The translations under genes were made by a program, and so were the position numbers. Source: JBFIHF01 sp964411125 (GTDB lineage Bacteria; Myxococcota_A; Bradymonadia; Bradymonadales; Bradymonadaceae). From it: 22,832 nucleotides of DNA. Location: positions 1 to 22,832 of the forward strand of contig CAYPJU010000093.1 in the NCBI GenBank assembly GCA_964411125.1, written 5' to 3'. Positions within the stretch are counted from its first letter, which is position 1, and the number at the start of each line of letters is the position of its first letter. The notes under the pieces were generated by a model. The model searched no databases, was not told the DNA's origin, and saw only the letters and a program-made list of their open reading frames with translations. Below are positions 21,640 to 22,832 of this stretch, one piece after another.

Positions 21640-22494
21640 TTACGCTCCGTACTCGTAGAATCCTCGGTTCGTCTTGCGACCGAGCCATCCGGCGTCGACG
21701 TACTTTCGCAGCAGCGGGCATGGACGATACTTCGTGTCCCCGAGGCCCTCGTTCAACACGTTCATGATCGCAAGGCACGTATCGAGCCCGATGAAGTCGG
21801 CCAGAGTCAGCGGACCCATCGGCTGATTCGTCCCCAGCTTCATGGCAGCGTCGATGTCCTCGACCGACCCGACGCCTTCCATCAGCGCGTAGCAAGCTTC
21901 GTTGATCATTGGCATCAGAATGCGGTTCACGATGAACCCCGGGTAGTCCTGCGCGAGAACCGTCGTCTTCCCCATCTTGTCAGCCGCCGCGGCGACCGCC
22001 TGGTACGTTTCGTCACTCGTCTGAAGCCCGCGGATGATCTCGACCAACTTCATCAGAGGCACGGGGTTCATGAAGTGCATGCCCACGACCTTCTCCGGCC
22101 GGTGAGTCACGCCCGCGATCCGCGTGATCGAGATGCTCGAGGTATTGGAAGCCAGCACGGTGTGCTCCGGAGCCGCTTCGTCGAACGCCCGGAACAGTTC
22201 GAACTTCAACGACTCGTTCTCGGTCACGGCCTCGACCAGCAGGTCGGCCTGCGCGGCGTCGAGGGTGTCCGTCGACCAGGATAGCCGACCGAGCGCCGCG
22301 TCGCGCGCTTCTGCAGTCAATCGCTCCTTCGACACGAGCTTCTCGAGACTCTTCTCGATGCTCACCTTCGCCCGGTCCAACGCCGAATCCGAAATGTCGG
22401 TCAGGACAACACCATATCCGGCCACCGCCGCAACCTGCGCGATCCCATTACCCATCTGCCCCGCGCCAACGACACCAACTGTCTCGAACTCCAT
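21640..22494 (-). CDS. hbd: 3-hydroxybutyryl-CoA dehydrogenase
   Basis: A 284-residue enzyme, the usual Hbd length, that oxidises 3-hydroxyacyl-CoA with NAD(H). ATG 22494 has AAGGAG 5 nt upstream. The Rossmann motif is GAGQMGNGIA (10-19), and Asp33 at the end of the second strand indicates NAD rather than NADP. Substrate and catalytic blocks are ASNTSSISIT (115-124), GMHFMNPVPLMKLVEI (138-153) with the His140/Glu152 pair, and DYPGFIVNRILMPMINEA. The C-terminal helical domain ends GRKTNRGFYEYG, as expected. First gene of the operon hbd, hydratase, B12 subunit, meaB. Together they would handle beta-oxidation-like short-chain acyl-CoA steps and propionate-side products; the direction is not determined. 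Confidence 0.96.
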   Translation of the reverse strand: MEFETVGVVGAGQMGNGIAQVAAVAGYGVVLTDISDSALDRAKVSIEKSLEKLVSKERLTAEARDAALGRLSWSTDTLDAAQADLLVEAVTENESLKFELFRAFDEAAPEHTVLASNTSSISITRIAGVTHRPEKVVGMHFMNPVPLMKLVEIIRGLQTSDETYQAVAAAADKMGKTTVLAQDYPGFIVNRILMPMINEACYALMEGVGSVEDIDAAMKLGTNQPMGPLTLADFIGLDTCLAIMNVLNEGLGDTKYRPCPLLRKYVDAGWLGRKTNRGFYEYGA

Positions 22495-22499
22495 CCTCG

Positions 22500-22505
22500 C
22501 TCCTT
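22500..22505 (-). promoter_or_regulatory. hbd ribosome-binding site
   Basis: AAGGAG on the minus strand, 5 nt before ATG 22494. It rules out the longer in-frame start candidates upstream of hbd. Confidence 0.75.
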
Positions 22506-22568
22506 CGCTTCCGTCGACCTGAGCAACTACCACGTCCCGCAATCCCGCGACAACACCCGTGCTCCGAA

Positions 22569-22616
22569 CCCTGGCATCAACCCAGGGCCCCAAAACAGCA
22601 TCGGCCCAAGGCCCTG
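22569..22616 (-). promoter_or_regulatory. two mutually exclusive hairpins in the hbd leader
   Basis: CCCTGG/CCAGGG (22569-22574 with 22582-22587) can form one stem, and CAGGGCC/GGCCCTG (22583-22589 with 22610-22616) another. They share bases 22583-22587, so only one can form at a time. They lie 75-122 nt upstream of hbd. No U-tract is present to make either a terminator. The call is structural only. Confidence 0.3.
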
Positions 22617-22630
22617 AAGCACGTCGTTCC

Positions 22631-22780
22631 GGGGCGCGAGTTCGGGGGGGCTTTTCGCGGAGTAGGGGCCGTACGACGGTGTTGGGTGTGGCCCGTTGGG
22701 TTGGTTGGGCGAGGTGGAACCGTGGGGCGGGCGGAGGGGTGCGTCGCGGGGCGCAGGGTGCGCTGAAGCCGCGGGGGGGG
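22631..22780 (+). other. G-rich non-coding tract with quadruplex-like runs
   Basis: The plus strand carries G-runs of 7 (22644-22650) and 8 (22773-22780), many GGG and GGGG runs, and the GT-rich segment 22681-22711. The best quadruplex candidate is 22724-22751, with four runs of three or more G and loops of 1, 4 and 8 nt. I see no credible gene on either strand: frames that stay open here lack a start signal and have no recognisable family. The region is upstream of hbd and the G-rich strand is its template strand. Confidence 0.5.
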
Positions 22781-22781
22781 A

Positions 22782-22813
22782 CGGCCTGAGGTCGGGTCAG
22801 GCCGCGAGTTTTT
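22782..22813 (+). terminator. 8-bp hairpin followed by a T-run
   Basis: CGGCCTGA (22782-22789) pairs perfectly with TCAGGCCG (22797-22804) around a 7-nt loop, and five T follow at 22809-22813. On the plus strand this looks like an intrinsic terminator, but no clear plus-strand gene ends here. The T-run is 4 nt from the stem and may simply be Glu-Lys codons of a minus-strand gene. Confidence 0.35.
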
Positions 22814-22832
22814 CGGCGGGGAGGGGGCCGCT
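22797..22832 (-). CDS. possible C-terminal end of a minus-strand gene (partial)
   Basis: Reading in from the right edge on the minus strand gives SGPLPAEKLAA and then TGA at 22799-22797. The G/C-rich third positions match the real genes here, and the direction agrees with the hbd operon, although about 300 nt separate them. Eleven residues cannot identify a protein, and the frame could be open by chance. Confidence 0.3.
   Translation of the reverse strand, partial: SGPLPAEKLAA

Noticed and set aside
22559..22789. A 76-codon plus-strand open frame in the G-rich tract
   Set aside because: Composition is just Gly/Arg/Trp from G-runs, there is no ribosome-binding site, and its stop lies within a hairpin.

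Overview
The window is GC-rich, dense bacterial chromosome with little intergenic space. Several traits suggest a former-deltaproteobacterial lineage such as Myxococcota or Bradymonadota. These are many secreted lipoproteins, tandem Cys-rich CGNGVVE...ETCDG repeats, a type 2 isopentenyl-diphosphate isomerase, and a fused B12-dependent acyl-CoA mutase. This assignment is inference from gene content; no rRNA or other marker gene is present. I found no tRNA, rRNA, CRISPR array, transposase or phage gene.

Layout. 1-2710 (+): the tail of an unknown gene, a surface lipoprotein, a polytopic membrane protein and a second lipoprotein. 2715-5868 (-): pgpH (7TM-HD phosphohydrolase) and ybeY (rRNA maturation endonuclease), overlapping by 116 nt. 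6129-10885 (+): icmF, with a Cys-rich lipoprotein gene coupled to it by a 4-nt overlap. 10889-12829 (-): a lipoprotein with six about 72-residue Cys-rich repeats and a C-terminal CAP domain. 13003-15193 (+): a PAP2 phosphatase with a signal peptide, then fni. 15301-19527 (+): a five-gene metal-uptake operon (TroA-type binding lipoprotein, ATPase, two permeases, DtxR/MntR regulator) with a candidate operator in its promoter. 19504-22494 (-): an acyl-CoA operon of 3-hydroxyacyl-CoA dehydrogenase, enoyl-CoA hydratase, a stand-alone B12-binding mutase subunit and the MeaB GTPase chaperone. 22495-22832: G-rich non-coding DNA with hairpins, and probably the last codons of another minus-strand gene.

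How the genes work together. Two B12-dependent carbon-skeleton mutase systems are represented. IcmF carries B12 domain, GTPase and catalytic domain in one chain and has the Phe/Gln pocket of butyryl/isobutyryl-CoA mutases. The hbd-side operon supplies a separate B12 subunit and its GTPase chaperone, but its catalytic large subunit is not in the window. With the crotonase and dehydrogenase, this suggests a cell that handles short straight and branched acyl-CoAs. The metal operon has the troABCD-troR gene order and is probably repressed by its own last product.

I see no clearly new multi-gene defence or mobile system. The most unusual items are the repeat-CAP lipoprotein and its Cys-rich convergent neighbour, the dual-coded pgpH/ybeY junction, the icmF leader, the metal operator, and the structured G-rich region upstream of hbd.
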